Assembly: GCA_018398995.1 (NCBI GenBank)
Contig: CP073759.1
Coordinates: 1,876,311 to 1,940,310 of the forward strand
DNA from: Methylophilaceae bacterium
Lineage (GTDB): Bacteria; Pseudomonadota; Gammaproteobacteria; Burkholderiales; Methylophilaceae
DNA length: 64,000 nucleotides
Direction: 5' to 3'
The translations under genes and the position numbers were made by a program. The notes under the pieces are model-generated. The model worked only from the letters and a program-made list of their open reading frames with translations. It did not search any database and was not told where the DNA came from. Below are positions 45,038 to 54,934 of this stretch, piece after piece (position 1 is the stretch's first letter; every line of letters starts with the position of its first letter).

Positions 45038-45067
45038 CTTGAACTTCCAAAGAATGTGCCCATTCTA
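45038..45067 (+). promoter_or_regulatory. Candidate sigma-32 (heat-shock) promoter of lon
   Basis: CTTGAA at 45038-45043 and CCCATTCTA at 45059-45067, 15 bases apart, fit the heat-shock pattern CTTGAAA-N11-16-CCCCATNT. Transcription would begin near 45074, after the upstream in-frame ATG at 45056, which supports translation from 45110. Confidence 0.7.
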
Positions 45068-45109
45068 ATAACATTGGGTAAATTAACCCGTGTGAAATTT
45101 AAGGTAATT

Positions 45110-47590
45110 ATGACTGAATCAACGTTGAATGATATATCACAAAAAAATCCATTAACGAACGGCAAAATGCCTTTGTTACCTTTACGTGATGTGGTGGTTT
45201 ACCCACACCTTGTAATTCCCTTATTTGTCGGTAGAGACAAATCAGTAAAAGCACTTGAAATTGCTTCTGATACGGATAAAAAAATTATGCTTGTTGCGCA
45301 AAAATCAGCGACTAAAGACGAGCCCGATGCCAATGATATTTATGAAATAGGTACAATTGCCACTGTTTTGCAAATGCTTAAATTGCCAGATGGCACAGTT
45401 AAAGTTTTAGTAGAAGGTTTGCATCGTGTTCGAGTAACAGAATTTGAAGAGATTGATGGTAGTTTTTGGGCTAAGCCAGAATCTATCATCCAAAAGGATG
45501 AAGACAACAGTGAAGTAGAAGCGCTGATGCGTACTGTAATGGCTCAGTTTGATCAATACGTTAAGCTGAATAAAAAAATACCGCCAGAAATTCTTACATC
45601 ACTAGCCACAATTAACGAAGCAGGACGTTTGGCAGACACAATTTCTGCGCACCTTACTTTGAAGCTTGAAGAAAAGCAAAATGTTTTGGAGATGCTGAGT
45701 GTTACTGAACGATTAGAACACTTACTACACCTGATGGAATCGGAAATTGATATTTTACAGGTTGAAAAGCGTATTCGAGGTCGTGTGAAGCGCCAAATGG
45801 AAAAAAGTCAGCGCGAATACTATTTAAACGAGCAAGTAAAAGCGATTCAAAAAGAGCTTGGTGAACAAGATGAAAATGCCGAGATAGAAGCGCTTGAAGC
45901 GCGTATAAAAACTGCAGGAATGACCAAAGAAGCATTAGCAAAAGTCAATGCTGAGTTAAAAAAACTCAAATTAATGTCTCCTATGTCTGCAGAAGCCTCT
46001 GTTGTTCGGAATTACGTTGATACGTTAGTCAATCTGCCTTGGAAGAAGAAAACTAAAATTAGCCGTGATTTATCATTAGCCGAGCAGGTTCTGGATGCGG
46101 ACCATTACGGTTTAGAAAAAGTCAAAGAGCGTATTATTGAATATTTAGCCGTACAGCAGCGCGTCGGAAAGGTTAAAGCACCTATTTTGTGTTTAGTTGG
46201 CCCGCCAGGTGTAGGAAAGACATCTTTAGGGCAAAGTATCGCAAAAGCGATTAATCGTAAATTTATTCGCATGGCATTAGGTGGTGTTCGTGATGAAGCT
46301 GAGATTCGTGGACATCGCCGCACCTATATCGGTTCAATGCCTGGTAAGGTCTTACAAAGCATGACAAAAGTTGGTGTTAAAAACCCACTATTCTTGTTGG
46401 ATGAAGTCGATAAAATGGGTCAAGATCAACGTGGTGACCCATCATCTGCATTGCTGGAAGTTCTAGATCCAGAACAAAATCATACTTTTGCTGATCATTA
46501 CGCCGAAGTAGAATACGACTTATCGGATGTGATGTTTGTTGCAACAGCTAATAGCATGAATATTCCTGCGCCGCTATTAGATCGTATGGAGATCATACGT
46601 CTGGCTGGCTATACAGAAGATGAAAAAGTCAATATTGCAGAACGTTATTTATTGCCCAAACAATTGAAAGCACATGGTTTAAAGTCAACAGAGATTGATG
46701 TTGATGATAAGGTTATTCGCCATATTGTTCAGTATTATACTCGCGAAGCTGGCGTTAGACGTTTAGAGCAAGAGTTGGCTAAATTATGCCGTAAGGTAGT
46801 CAAAACACTGTTGCAGAGTAAAACAGAAGCGAAAAAATTCCAGCGTGCCGATGATGGTGCTGATTTAATACAAATTAAAAAAGTTGAAATTTCAATTGAA
46901 AATTTAGATCAATACCTTGGTGTTTATCGTTATGACTTTGGTGTGGCTGCGAAAGAAAATCAAATTGGTCAGGTCACGGGCTTAGCTTGGACATCGGTAG
47001 GTGGTGAGCTTTTAACCATAGAAGCTGTTGTATTACCTGGTAAAGGTAAAATGATTAAAACTGGTAAGCTAGGCGATGTCATGCAGGAGTCACTAGAGGC
47101 TGCGATGAGTGTTGTGCGGAGCCGAGCGAGCAGATTAGGTATACCAGAAGACTTTTATGAAAAAAAAGATATTCATATTCATCTACCAGAAGGCGCGACA
47201 CCAAAAGATGGCCCTAGTGCAGGCATAGGATTAACAACGGCTTTAGTGTCTGCTTTAACTAATATACCAGCACGTTCTGATGTTGCCATGACGGGTGAAA
47301 TTACGCTAAGAGGTGAAGTATTGCCAATTGGTGGACTGAAAGAAAAATTACTAGCAGCGCACCGCGGTGGGATTGAAACGGTATTAATTCCAGAAGCTAA
47401 TGTGAAGGATTTAGCAGAAATTCCTGAGAATATTAAAAACCATTTAAATATACATCCTGTTAAATGGATTGATCAGGTTCTAGAATATGCTTTAGAGAAA
47501 ATGCCTAAACCATTAAATGAAGAAGAAAAAGAGATCGCAACATCCGTTGCCGATTCCGGAAAAGACCCAGAGACAGCAATTACACATTGA
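45110..47590 (+). CDS. lon: ATP-dependent protease Lon
   Basis: The 826-residue Lon has an N-terminal substrate domain ([26 protein letters not shown]), a coiled-coil region, AAA+ Walker [16 protein letters not shown], and the serine-lysine peptidase with [15 protein letters not shown] (catalytic Ser) and a Lys in [14 protein letters not shown]. The ATG at 45110 is preceded by AAGGTAATT. An in-frame ATG at 45056 adds 18 residues not found in Lon and lies at or before the predicted transcription start. A sigma-32-type promoter precedes it. Confidence 0.97.
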   Translation: MTESTLNDISQKNPLTNGKMPLLPLRDVVVYPHLVIPLFVGRDKSVKALEIASDTDKKIMLVAQKSATKDEPDANDIYEIGTIATVLQMLKLPDGTVKVLVEGLHRVRVTEFEEIDGSFWAKPESIIQKDEDNSEVEALMRTVMAQFDQYVKLNKKIPPEILTSLATINEAGRLADTISAHLTLKLEEKQNVLEMLSVTERLEHLLHLMESEIDILQVEKRIRGRVKRQMEKSQREYYLNEQVKAIQKELGEQDENAEIEALEARIKTAGMTKEALAKVNAELKKLKLMSPMSAEASVVRNYVDTLVNLPWKKKTKISRDLSLAEQVLDADHYGLEKVKERIIEYLAVQQRVGKVKAPILCLVGPPGVGKTSLGQSIAKAINRKFIRMALGGVRDEAEIRGHRRTYIGSMPGKVLQSMTKVGVKNPLFLLDEVDKMGQDQRGDPSSALLEVLDPEQNHTFADHYAEVEYDLSDVMFVATANSMNIPAPLLDRMEIIRLAGYTEDEKVNIAERYLLPKQLKAHGLKSTEIDVDDKVIRHIVQYYTREAGVRRLEQELAKLCRKVVKTLLQSKTEAKKFQRADDGADLIQIKKVEISIENLDQYLGVYRYDFGVAAKENQIGQVTGLAWTSVGGELLTIEAVVLPGKGKMIKTGKLGDVMQESLEAAMSVVRSRASRLGIPEDFYEKKDIHIHLPEGATPKDGPSAGIGLTTALVSALTNIPARSDVAMTGEITLRGEVLPIGGLKEKLLAAHRGGIETVLIPEANVKDLAEIPENIKNHLNIHPVKWIDQVLEYALEKMPKPLNEEEKEIATSVADSGKDPETAITH

Positions 47591-47654
47591 TTAGATAATC
47601 ATTTTTAAACTTTTTTATTGATTGTAAAAAATAATAGAAATCAGTTGAAACAGC

Positions 47655-47684
47655 TTGACATGGACTTTTGTCGCTTGATATAAA
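47655..47684 (+). promoter_or_regulatory. Promoter of hupB
   Basis: -35 TTGACA (47655-47660), 18-base spacer, -10 TATAAA (47679-47684). Right after the predicted start the leader holds AACAGGC-TAGC-GCCTGTT (47690-47707), a compact GC-rich hairpin. Confidence 0.75.
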
Positions 47685-47734
47685 GACATAACAGGCTAGC
47701 GCCTGTTTCTTAATAATCTAAGAGGGGATTACAC

Positions 47735-48007
47735 GTGAATAAATCAGAATTAATTGATCAAATTGCAAAGTCAGCAGATATATCTAAAGCAGCTGCTGGT
47801 CGTGCGCTAGATGCAACAACAGATGCAATTGCCAAGTCCTTAAAAAAAGGTGATTTAGTCACTTTGATTGGGTTTGGTACTTTTTATGTGGGTAAACGCG
47901 CTGCACGTAGTGGACGTAATCCCCGTACAGGAGCTACTATTCAAATCAGTGCAGCAAACTCTCCAAAATTCAGAGCTGGTAAAGCACTTAAAGATGCAGT
48001 AAACTAG
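47735..48007 (+). CDS. hupB: DNA-binding protein HU-beta
   Basis: The 90-residue HU subunit starts [25 protein letters not shown] and has the DNA-arm block [26 protein letters not shown] with the conserved RNP near residues 61-63. Start codon is GTG at 47735 with AGAGGGG as RBS. Own promoter; tRNA-Val follows 64 bases after its stop without a clear terminator. Confidence 0.97.
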   Translation: MNKSELIDQIAKSADISKAAAGRALDATTDAIAKSLKKGDLVTLIGFGTFYVGKRAARSGRNPRTGATIQISAANSPKFRAGKALKDAVN

Positions 48008-48071
48008 TTTGCTGATATTGACTCAGTTATTAAGTCAATTATCGCTAATTTATTTAAGTTAAAGCAAAACA

Positions 48072-48147
48072 GGGTGCTTAGCTCAGTTGGTAGAGCGTCG
48101 CCCTTACAAGGCGAATGTCAGCGGTTCGACCCCGTTAGCACCCACCA
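48072..48147 (+). tRNA. tRNA-Val(TAC)
   Basis: 76 bases including CCA: acceptor GGGTGCT/AGCACCC, D-arm GCTCAGTTGGTAGAGC, anticodon stem GCCCT/AAGGC region with anticodon TAC, T-arm CGGTTCGACCCCG. Followed by a terminator at 48172. Confidence 0.97.
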
Positions 48148-48171
48148 ACGTTTTTGAAGTGTTTGCTTACG

Positions 48172-48207
48172 AATAAAGAGTGCTTATCTAGGCACTCTTT
48201 ATTTTTT
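48172..48207 (+). terminator. Terminator after tRNA-Val
   Basis: AATAAAGAGTGC pairs with GCACTCTTTATT (12 bp) across an 8-base loop, followed by four T. Confidence 0.9.
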
Positions 48208-48240
48208 AACTTAAACTGCATGTGTGATAAAAAGTTAACT

Positions 48241-48317
48241 GGAGCGGTAGTTCAGTTGGTTAGAATACCGGCCTGTCACGCCGGGGGTCGCGGGTTCGAG
48301 CCCCGTCCGCTCCGCCA
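48241..48317 (+). tRNA. tRNA-Asp(GTC)
   Basis: 77 bases including CCA: acceptor GGAGCGG/CCGCTCC, anticodon GTC in the loop CTGTCAC, T-arm CGGGTTCGAGCCCCG. Followed directly by a strong terminator. Confidence 0.97.
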
Positions 48318-48322
48318 ACAAC

Positions 48323-48356
48323 AAGAGCGTTAAGCCTGATCTTAACGCTCTTTTTT
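48323..48356 (+). terminator. Terminator after tRNA-Asp
   Basis: AAGAGCGTTAAG pairs perfectly with CTTAACGCTCTT across CCTGAT, followed by T residues. Confidence 0.95.
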
Positions 48357-48505
48357 CATTTAATTTCCCATATAAAATGTGCAAACCTTATTCTATAAAC
48401 AGGCCAATATCGGTATGCGCCCAGCATCTAGTTATGGTATATTATGGGGTTGATTTTAAGCTGTATTGGCAACTTCTCAAGTTATAAAATATTGAAAGTA
48501 AACTT

Positions 48506-50410
48506 ATGTTAGAACTTATTCGTAATCATTCAAAAGGTTGGTTAGCCAAATTAATTTTGGCTGCTATTACAATTCCATTTGCTTTGTTTGGCATTGATCA
48601 ATATTTGAGTGGTGCTGGCAGTAATGTGCCTGTAGCAAAAGTTGATGGTAGTGAAATATCGCTACAAGAATATAGTAATACAATTGAGTCGGTGAGAACA
48701 CGTATGCAATCTCAATCTGAGCAATACGACGCTGCTGTGTTTGATAGTCCAGCGTTTAAACAGTCTATTTTAGATGGTCTAATTATGAGGCGGTTAGTCA
48801 ACGCTGAAACAATCAATGCAAACTTTCAGGTCGGTGATAAGCAACTCAGTCAACATATTCTAAAGATGCCTGAATTTCAAGAAAATGGACAGTTTTCTGA
48901 AGAGGTTTATCAAAAAACATTAGAGCAGAATGGCTTGACAGCCAGCAAATTAGAGTCAAGTATCAGAAATGATTTACTTGTACAGCAAGCCAGAGATGAT
49001 TTGGCTGGTTTAGCATTTGCACCTAAACAACTTGCCGAACAATCGATTCAGTATAGTTATCAAAAACGCAATATAAGTAAGGCTGAAATTAAAGCCTCAG
49101 CTTTTATTTCTGAAGTTAGTGTAAAGCCTGAGCAAGTTAAGGATTATTACGAACGATATAAAGATAAGTTCAGAGTGCCGCAAAAAGTAAAAATGGAGTT
49201 TGTTTTACTTTCAGCTGCCAGTTTAATTAATGGCGTCACTGTTTCTGATGAGGAAGTGAGCGCGTTCTATGATCAAAATTTAGAAAAATTTCAAGGTGAT
49301 GAGCAACGCGAAGCAAGTCATATTTTGATTGGCTATGGCGTGGGTGCAACAGAAAGTGATAAACAGAAAGCGAAAGAAAAAGCGCTAGAAATTGAGGCGC
49401 AGCTGCAGGCTTCGCCTAAACGATTTGAAGAGCTTGCGGCCAAGTTTTCTCAGGATCCTGGGTCGGCTTCTAAAGGTGGTAGTTTAGGTAGCTTTGGACG
49501 TGGGGCCATGGTTAAACCATTTGAAGATGCAGTATTTGGGATGGAGGTCAATCAAATTAGTAATATTGTTGAGTCAGAGTTTGGCTACCATATTATTCGT
49601 TTAGATGGGATAACTGGTACTTCCTCTTCATTTGAGAGTCTAAAGCCACAAATCAAAGGCGATTTGATTTTTCAGAAGGCGCAGATTAAATATGCAGAAT
49701 TAACAGAAGAGTTCAGCAATCTTGTTTATGAGCAATCTGGTAGCCTGCAGCCAGTAGCAAAACAATTTAATTTAACAGTGCAGACAACAGATTGGTTAAG
49801 TTATGAAGATGGTGTTAAGTATTTCAAAGATAGCCGTAAATTAATGGATATGGTGTTCTCCGATGCTGTGTTAAAAGACAAACGTAATACAGATGCTATT
49901 GAAGTTGCGGCAAACAATTTAATCGCAGCGCGTGTTGTTGATTATAAGCCTGAAGCACCTAAAACATTTGATGATGTTAAGCAAGGAATTGAAGCATTAC
50001 TAAAATTAGAGCAAGCAATGAAGTTAGCTGAAGAAAAAGGTAAAGCGGCTATTTCTAAGTTGGTGTCTGGTGAGCAGGATGACACTTTAGAGTGGATGCC
50101 AGAAATTACGGTTGATCGGAAAGATGCACAAGGATTGACGCAACCTGTTATGGATAAAGTATTTACAATGAATACTGAGAAGTTGCCAGCTTACGACGGT
50201 TTTGTTGATATCAATAGAGCTTATGTATTAGTGAAAGTAGCAAGTGTAATAAATGCTTTGGATGAAGATGAAACGTTGAAACAGCGCGCACAAGCTGAGT
50301 ATGAAGCTGCTTTAGCCCAAGAGTATGTAGCCGCTTACGGAAGATCACTTAAAGCAAAGGCTAATATTAATATTAGCCGTAAACTTTTCGATAGCCCTCA
50401 ACAGCCCTGA
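48506..50410 (+). CDS. ppiD: Periplasmic peptidyl-prolyl isomerase/chaperone PpiD (SurA N-terminal-like and parvulin domains)
   Basis: The 634-residue membrane-anchored chaperone has a short cytoplasmic start, a membrane helix (AKLILAAITIPFALFGI, about 16-32), a SurA-N-like chaperone region, and one parvulin domain near residues 268-370 (EASHILIGYG, AAKFSQDPGSASKGGSLGSFGRGAMVKPFEDAVF, FGYHIIRLDGI). It assists folding of outer-membrane proteins leaving Sec. The position after hupB (with tRNAs between) is conserved in proteobacteria. Confidence 0.95.
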   Translation: MLELIRNHSKGWLAKLILAAITIPFALFGIDQYLSGAGSNVPVAKVDGSEISLQEYSNTIESVRTRMQSQSEQYDAAVFDSPAFKQSILDGLIMRRLVNAETINANFQVGDKQLSQHILKMPEFQENGQFSEEVYQKTLEQNGLTASKLESSIRNDLLVQQARDDLAGLAFAPKQLAEQSIQYSYQKRNISKAEIKASAFISEVSVKPEQVKDYYERYKDKFRVPQKVKMEFVLLSAASLINGVTVSDEEVSAFYDQNLEKFQGDEQREASHILIGYGVGATESDKQKAKEKALEIEAQLQASPKRFEELAAKFSQDPGSASKGGSLGSFGRGAMVKPFEDAVFGMEVNQISNIVESEFGYHIIRLDGITGTSSSFESLKPQIKGDLIFQKAQIKYAELTEEFSNLVYEQSGSLQPVAKQFNLTVQTTDWLSYEDGVKYFKDSRKLMDMVFSDAVLKDKRNTDAIEVAANNLIAARVVDYKPEAPKTFDDVKQGIEALLKLEQAMKLAEEKGKAAISKLVSGEQDDTLEWMPEITVDRKDAQGLTQPVMDKVFTMNTEKLPAYDGFVDINRAYVLVKVASVINALDEDETLKQRAQAEYEAALAQEYVAAYGRSLKAKANINISRKLFDSPQQP

Positions 50411-50438
50411 TGATGAAATGATAAAATGAGATGACAAT

Positions 50439-50467
50439 AAAAAAGCTGGCACATTGCCAGCTTTTTT
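50439..50467. terminator. Bidirectional terminator between ppiD and fabI
   Basis: AAAAAAGCTGGCA pairs with TGCCAGCTTTTTT across a 3-base loop; A and T tracts on both sides serve both converging genes. Confidence 0.93.
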
Positions 50468-50482
50468 ATTATATGAATGTTT

Positions 50483-51271
50483 TTAGTCTATTTGACCTGC
50501 TGCAGTGATGTTCATGCCGCCATCTACGTAAGTAATCTCGCCAGTAATGCCTGATGCTAGATCACTACATAAAAACGCTGCAGCGTTACCGACTTCATCA
50601 ATGGTGACGTTTCTACGCATTGCGGCATGTTTTTCATTAAAGCTAATCATTTTGTCAAAGTCACCAATGCCAGATGCTGCCAATGTTTTAATGGGGCCTG
50701 CTGAAACAGCATTCACACGTATGCCTCTTGGGCCTAAACTTTGTGCTAAATAACGTACATTTGCCTCTAGGCTAGCTTTAGCAACACCCATCACATTGTA
50801 GTTAGGCATAGTACGTTCTGCACCAAGATAGCTCAGTGTTAGTAAACTACCTTGACGACCTGCCATCATAGGGTAAGCGGCTTTTGCTAACGCTGAGAAG
50901 CTATAGGAACTGATATCATGCGCAATGCGGAAATTTTCACGGTCTACAGCATCTAAGTAGTCGCCCATTAGTGCTGTTTTTGGCACAAAGGCAACAGAGT
51001 GAACAACACCATCTAAGCCATCCCAATGTTTGGCTAGGGCTGGGAATAGCGCTTCTATTTGTGCGTCTTCTGCAACATCGCATGGTAGTACAATGGTTGA
51101 GTCAAAATCTGCTGCTAAATCAGCAACACGTTTTTGATGTTTTTCCATTTGGTAGGTGAATGCTAATTCAGCGCCTTCGCGTTTCATTGCAGTTGCGATG
51201 CCGTATGCAATTGAACGGTTGCTGAGTAAACCAGCAATCAATATTTTTTTACCTGCTAAAAATCCCATCAT
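50483..51271 (-). CDS. fabI: Enoyl-[acyl-carrier-protein] reductase (NADH)
   Basis: FabI reduces enoyl-ACP in each cycle of fatty-acid elongation. The 262-residue short-chain dehydrogenase-like enzyme starts [20 protein letters not shown] (NADH-binding, with the FabI-specific [13 protein letters not shown]), has the Tyr-x6-Lys pair in [19 protein letters not shown], and ends with [20 protein letters not shown]. Two adjacent ATGs exist; the second (51268) has better spacing from AGGA. It is the triclosan/isoniazid-type target enzyme. Confidence 0.96.
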   Translation of the reverse strand: MMGFLAGKKILIAGLLSNRSIAYGIATAMKREGAELAFTYQMEKHQKRVADLAADFDSTIVLPCDVAEDAQIEALFPALAKHWDGLDGVVHSVAFVPKTALMGDYLDAVDRENFRIAHDISSYSFSALAKAAYPMMAGRQGSLLTLSYLGAERTMPNYNVMGVAKASLEANVRYLAQSLGPRGIRVNAVSAGPIKTLAASGIGDFDKMISFNEKHAAMRRNVTIDEVGNAAAFLCSDLASGITGEITYVDGGMNITAAGQID

Positions 51272-51316
51272 TTATCCTAATTAATATTATTGAATTTGCA
51301 CGCATATCGTTCTTGA

Positions 51317-52153
51317 CTAACTAGATTGGCTTCTGGGGTCAAGTGCGTCACGTAAACCTTCACCAAGCAGATTATACCCTAACACAGTTAATAAAATGGC
51401 CATACCAGGATAAAGGGACAGCCACCAAGCAAATTGAATATATTCTTTTCCATCGGTTAGAATATTGCCCCATGATGCTTGTGGGGCTTGCACACCAAGA
51501 CCTAAAAAGCTCAGGCCAGACTCTAGTAAAACTGCGCCAGCGACGCCTAATACAGCACTGACAATAATTGGTGTTAAGCTATTTGGTAATAAATGGATAA
51601 AAATAAGACGCATATCTTTAGCACCTAGGGTACGTGACGCTAATACAAATTCTCGGTTGCTGAGGCTAAGAAACTCTGCACGTACTAAACGCGTCACACC
51701 CATCCATGAGGTGAGTCCAATCACTATCATGATATTAATAATGGATGGCGTTAGAAATGCAATGACGGCAAGGATTAAGAAAAAGCTTGGAATAGACAAC
51801 ATAATATCGACTAAACGCATAATAATCGTATCAACCCAGCCACGATAATACCCAGCCAAAGCCCCTAGGATAATGCCAATAAAAGTAGAAATACCAACGG
51901 CGACTAAGCCTACCAGTAAAGATATACGGCCGCCATACAGCATGCGACTCAAAACATCTCTGCCCAAACCGTCTGTACCCATCCAATGTTGCCATGAAGG
52001 ACTTAGCAGGATCGCTTTAACGTCAAAGGCGTCAGGATCATAAGGCGCTATCCAAGGGGCGAATACGGCGAGTAAAAACATTACCATAATGATAATGAAT
52101 CCGATGAATGAGAGTGGGTTAGAAAGCGCTTTAGTGAATAAATCTTTTTGCAT
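51317..52153 (-). CDS. ABC transporter permease (DppC/OppC/YejE family)
   Basis: A 278-residue permease with about six membrane helices and the EAA loop TSWMGVTRLVRAEFLSLSNREFVLASRTLGA near residues 153-184. FDVKAILLSPSWQHWMGTDGLGRDVLSRMLYGGRISLLVG near the start is typical of the C-type permease of peptide importers. It is the last gene of a substrate-binding protein, B permease, C permease operon. No ATPase gene follows. Confidence 0.9.
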   Translation of the reverse strand: MQKDLFTKALSNPLSFIGFIIIMVMFLLAVFAPWIAPYDPDAFDVKAILLSPSWQHWMGTDGLGRDVLSRMLYGGRISLLVGLVAVGISTFIGIILGALAGYYRGWVDTIIMRLVDIMLSIPSFFLILAVIAFLTPSIINIMIVIGLTSWMGVTRLVRAEFLSLSNREFVLASRTLGAKDMRLIFIHLLPNSLTPIIVSAVLGVAGAVLLESGLSFLGLGVQAPQASWGNILTDGKEYIQFAWWLSLYPGMAILLTVLGYNLLGEGLRDALDPRSQSS

Positions 52154-52155
52154 AC

Positions 52156-53178
52156 TTAATTCCTAGCTACGCCACGTCTAACGCGTGGATCGGCCCAAGC
52201 ATAAGCAATATCGGCTATTAGGTTACCCACCAGTGTCAGTGCAGAACCGATTGTGAGAATGCCCATTACAACAGGGAAGTCACGCATTAATACAGCATCA
52301 TAGAATAACTTACCCATACCAGGAATTGCAAAAATAGTCTCAGCAATAACAGAACCACCAATTAAACCCGGAATTGAAAGGCCAATAATAGTGATTAAAG
52401 GCAGCAAAGCATTTCTTAATGCATGCGTATAAACGACCGTATGTTCGCCAAGCCCTTTTGCTCGTGCTGTCGTAATGTAATCTTGATTAAGTACATCCAA
52501 CATACCGTTTTTGACAAAAAGGGTAATACCTGCTAAACCTGTTACTGATGGAATAATCACTGGCATAATTAAATGACTAATGCTGTCTTTTATTTGACCC
52601 CAAGTATCTAAATACTCGTAATCAAGACTATGCAGGCCAGAAATAGGCAACCAGTTATTGGCAACACCTAGCCAATACATGAGCAATAAAGACAGCCAGA
52701 ATCCGGGAATTGAGAAGCCGATAAAGTTAAATAAGGTGATTGATTTATCTTGCCAGCGTTGATATTTACGGGCAGCTAAAATACCAAGCGGTATCGCTAA
52801 CGAAAGCGTAATTGCCAAACCGAGCAAGTTAATCATTAGGGTGATTGGCAGTGCCTCTTCTATCATTCCCTTGATATAGTGACCTTCTTGATTGGTTGAC
52901 CCCAGAAATACAGGCTTTTGATGACTTGCAAAGGAGTTGCCAAAATCAAATTGCACCATACGTTTTAGCCATAAACCGTACTGCACAATAATTGGTTTGT
53001 CTAAGTTATAAAGCGCACGCAGTTTTTGCCGAGATTCTTCACTTGCTTTAGGATTAAAAGCCGCTTCATTGTTGGTGATATCACCCGGCGCCAAATGCAT
53101 AATAAAAAATGAAATAAGGCTAATACCAATGAGCATTGGAATCATCCACAACACACGTTTGATTGTGTATTTCAACAT
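52156..53178 (-). CDS. ABC transporter permease (DppB/OppB/YejB family)
   Basis: A 340-residue permease beginning KYTIKRVLWMIPMLIGISLISFFIMHLAPGD, the usual B-type start, with an EAA loop (QDYITTARAKGLGEHTVVYTHALRNAL near 233-259). It has about six helices. The insert between helices 1 and 2 is long, as in the YejB/MppB-type permeases. Its stop is 2 bases before the C permease start and its start is 1 base after the binding-protein gene, so the operon is tightly coupled. Confidence 0.9.
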   Translation of the reverse strand: MLKYTIKRVLWMIPMLIGISLISFFIMHLAPGDITNNEAAFNPKASEESRQKLRALYNLDKPIIVQYGLWLKRMVQFDFGNSFASHQKPVFLGSTNQEGHYIKGMIEEALPITLMINLLGLAITLSLAIPLGILAARKYQRWQDKSITLFNFIGFSIPGFWLSLLLMYWLGVANNWLPISGLHSLDYEYLDTWGQIKDSISHLIMPVIIPSVTGLAGITLFVKNGMLDVLNQDYITTARAKGLGEHTVVYTHALRNALLPLITIIGLSIPGLIGGSVIAETIFAIPGMGKLFYDAVLMRDFPVVMGILTIGSALTLVGNLIADIAYAWADPRVRRGVARN

Positions 53179-53179
53179 A

Positions 53180-54862
53180 TTAGTCTGCGCTTATTTGGTT
53201 TCTACGGTATGGCTTAGGAATATACCATTTTTGTGAGTCATAACCCACACCCGCAGGTGGGATTGGGTTAGCAATGCCTTGGACGCGTTTATGAATGGCA
53301 CTTAGACCATAACCAGCCGACAAGTACACAATGGGGCTATCGGCAAGAAGTTGCTTAGCAAAAGCATGATATATTGTTTGTCTTTTATCGGGGTTAATCT
53401 CCGTGCGACCTTGTTCTAGTAAGGCGTCTATGGCTGGGTTGTTATAACCAATAAAGTTGAATTGCCCCGGCGCCTGTTGACTAGAGTGCCAAATATTGTA
53501 TTGATCTGGATCTAAACCCAAGCCCCAGCCTAATATGACCGCATCAAAATCTCCCGTATTGATAAAGCGACTAATGAAACTTGCCCATTCGATAGCTCTG
53601 ATTTTAACGTCAATACCTACTTCTCTAAGTCTGCGCTGAATAATGACAGCAGATTTTTCACGCTCTTTGTTTTGATTGGTAATAATTTCAAAAGAAAACG
53701 GCTTACCATCGCGTTCTAATATGCCATTGGCATTCAGATAATAGCCAGCCTCTTTCAATAAAGTGCGCGCTTGTTCAGGGTTGTAAGCGTAGGGTGTTAG
53801 TTGTGGATTGCTCCACCGTGTCCCAGGCTTGTAAGGAGAAGCAATGTTGATGCCTAAGCCTAAATAAACGCCGTCAATAATCTCTTGTTTATCAATCGCA
53901 TAGTTAATGGCTTGTCGTACACGAATATCGTCAAATGGTTTATGTTTGAGGTTAAAGCCAAGATAGGTATAACTATTACCTAACTCTTTGTATAAATTAA
54001 GATTCTTTTTTAACGCCGGTCTTGCAGGAATAATGCGTGAGTATTTAATTGGATCTAACCCCATGCTATCAATATTATCTGCCATTAGCTCTAAAAATTG
54101 CGCAGAGTTATCTGGAATAATACGTGTGACCAGCTGGTCTATAGCAGCTTGGCCTAGCACTGAATTGGGGTTGCGTGATAGTTTGAGGTTTTCGCCATGA
54201 TTCCATTGCGATAATTGATAATAGTGACTGCCAACAGGTTGGCGTGCGAACGCTGTCGTGCGAATATCTTGATCTTGTAACAAGTGTTTTGGCAGAATGT
54301 GTAAACTCGCCCAGCTATCCAAGGCAGGCGCGTATACTTGACCATAGGTCACTTTAAAAGTTGTGGCATCAGGTGCCTCAGCATGCGTCACCAACTGATA
54401 ATCTGAAGCGTAAGGACTGCGTGTATTTTCATTGGTTACAGTTTCCCAAGTAAATAAAACATCAGCGCTTGTGAGCGGTGCGCCATCGGCCCATTTCAGA
54501 TCAGGTTTTAGTTTAAATGTGATTGTTTTTTGATTATCGGAAATTGCCCAGCTATCAGCCAAATCACCTTTTATATCTAGGTTGTCATCATAACTTAAAA
54601 GTGAATTGAAAATATTAGCCGCAATCGCTGCAGAAGCAGATTCACCTGCAACCATGAAAATGAGACCGCTAGGTTCTGCAGCCATGGCACTAATCATACT
54701 GCCACCATGTTGGCTAGGATACTGTTTGCTGTACTCAACCGCATGGTCCGTCGATTGATTGCAGCCAGTTAGCATAAGGCTACTTAAAATCAAAAGCGCG
54801 GCGATTAATTTTGTAGGTTTAATAGACTGTTTGCCAAAAAAAGTAAGTGTACTAATGTTCAT
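53180..54862 (-). CDS. Extracellular solute-binding lipoprotein, family 5 (peptide-type)
   Basis: A 560-residue substrate-binding protein with a lipoprotein signal (LILSSLMLTGC, acylated Cys near residue 34), then the family-5 landmarks ITFKLKPDLKWADGAPLTSADVLFTWE near residues 110-136 and DDIRVRQAINYAIDKQEII near 330. Family 5 proteins bind di- or oligopeptides, nickel, or murein peptides; the ligand here is unknown. It leads the ABC permease operon. A family-5 binding protein anchored to the inner membrane is common in Gram-negatives. Confidence 0.9.
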   Translation of the reverse strand: MNISTLTFFGKQSIKPTKLIAALLILSSLMLTGCNQSTDHAVEYSKQYPSQHGGSMISAMAAEPSGLIFMVAGESASAAIAANIFNSLLSYDDNLDIKGDLADSWAISDNQKTITFKLKPDLKWADGAPLTSADVLFTWETVTNENTRSPYASDYQLVTHAEAPDATTFKVTYGQVYAPALDSWASLHILPKHLLQDQDIRTTAFARQPVGSHYYQLSQWNHGENLKLSRNPNSVLGQAAIDQLVTRIIPDNSAQFLELMADNIDSMGLDPIKYSRIIPARPALKKNLNLYKELGNSYTYLGFNLKHKPFDDIRVRQAINYAIDKQEIIDGVYLGLGINIASPYKPGTRWSNPQLTPYAYNPEQARTLLKEAGYYLNANGILERDGKPFSFEIITNQNKEREKSAVIIQRRLREVGIDVKIRAIEWASFISRFINTGDFDAVILGWGLGLDPDQYNIWHSSQQAPGQFNFIGYNNPAIDALLEQGRTEINPDKRQTIYHAFAKQLLADSPIVYLSAGYGLSAIHKRVQGIANPIPPAGVGYDSQKWYIPKPYRRNQISAD

Positions 54863-54934
54863 ATGATTAATCGTTATATACGCCTATGTAACTATCGGCC
54901 AGAAGGCGTATAGTTATTGAGCATATTGCAGAGG

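Noticed and set aside
45056..45109. Longer N-terminus of Lon
   Set aside because: It lies at or before the predicted transcription start and is not shared by the family.
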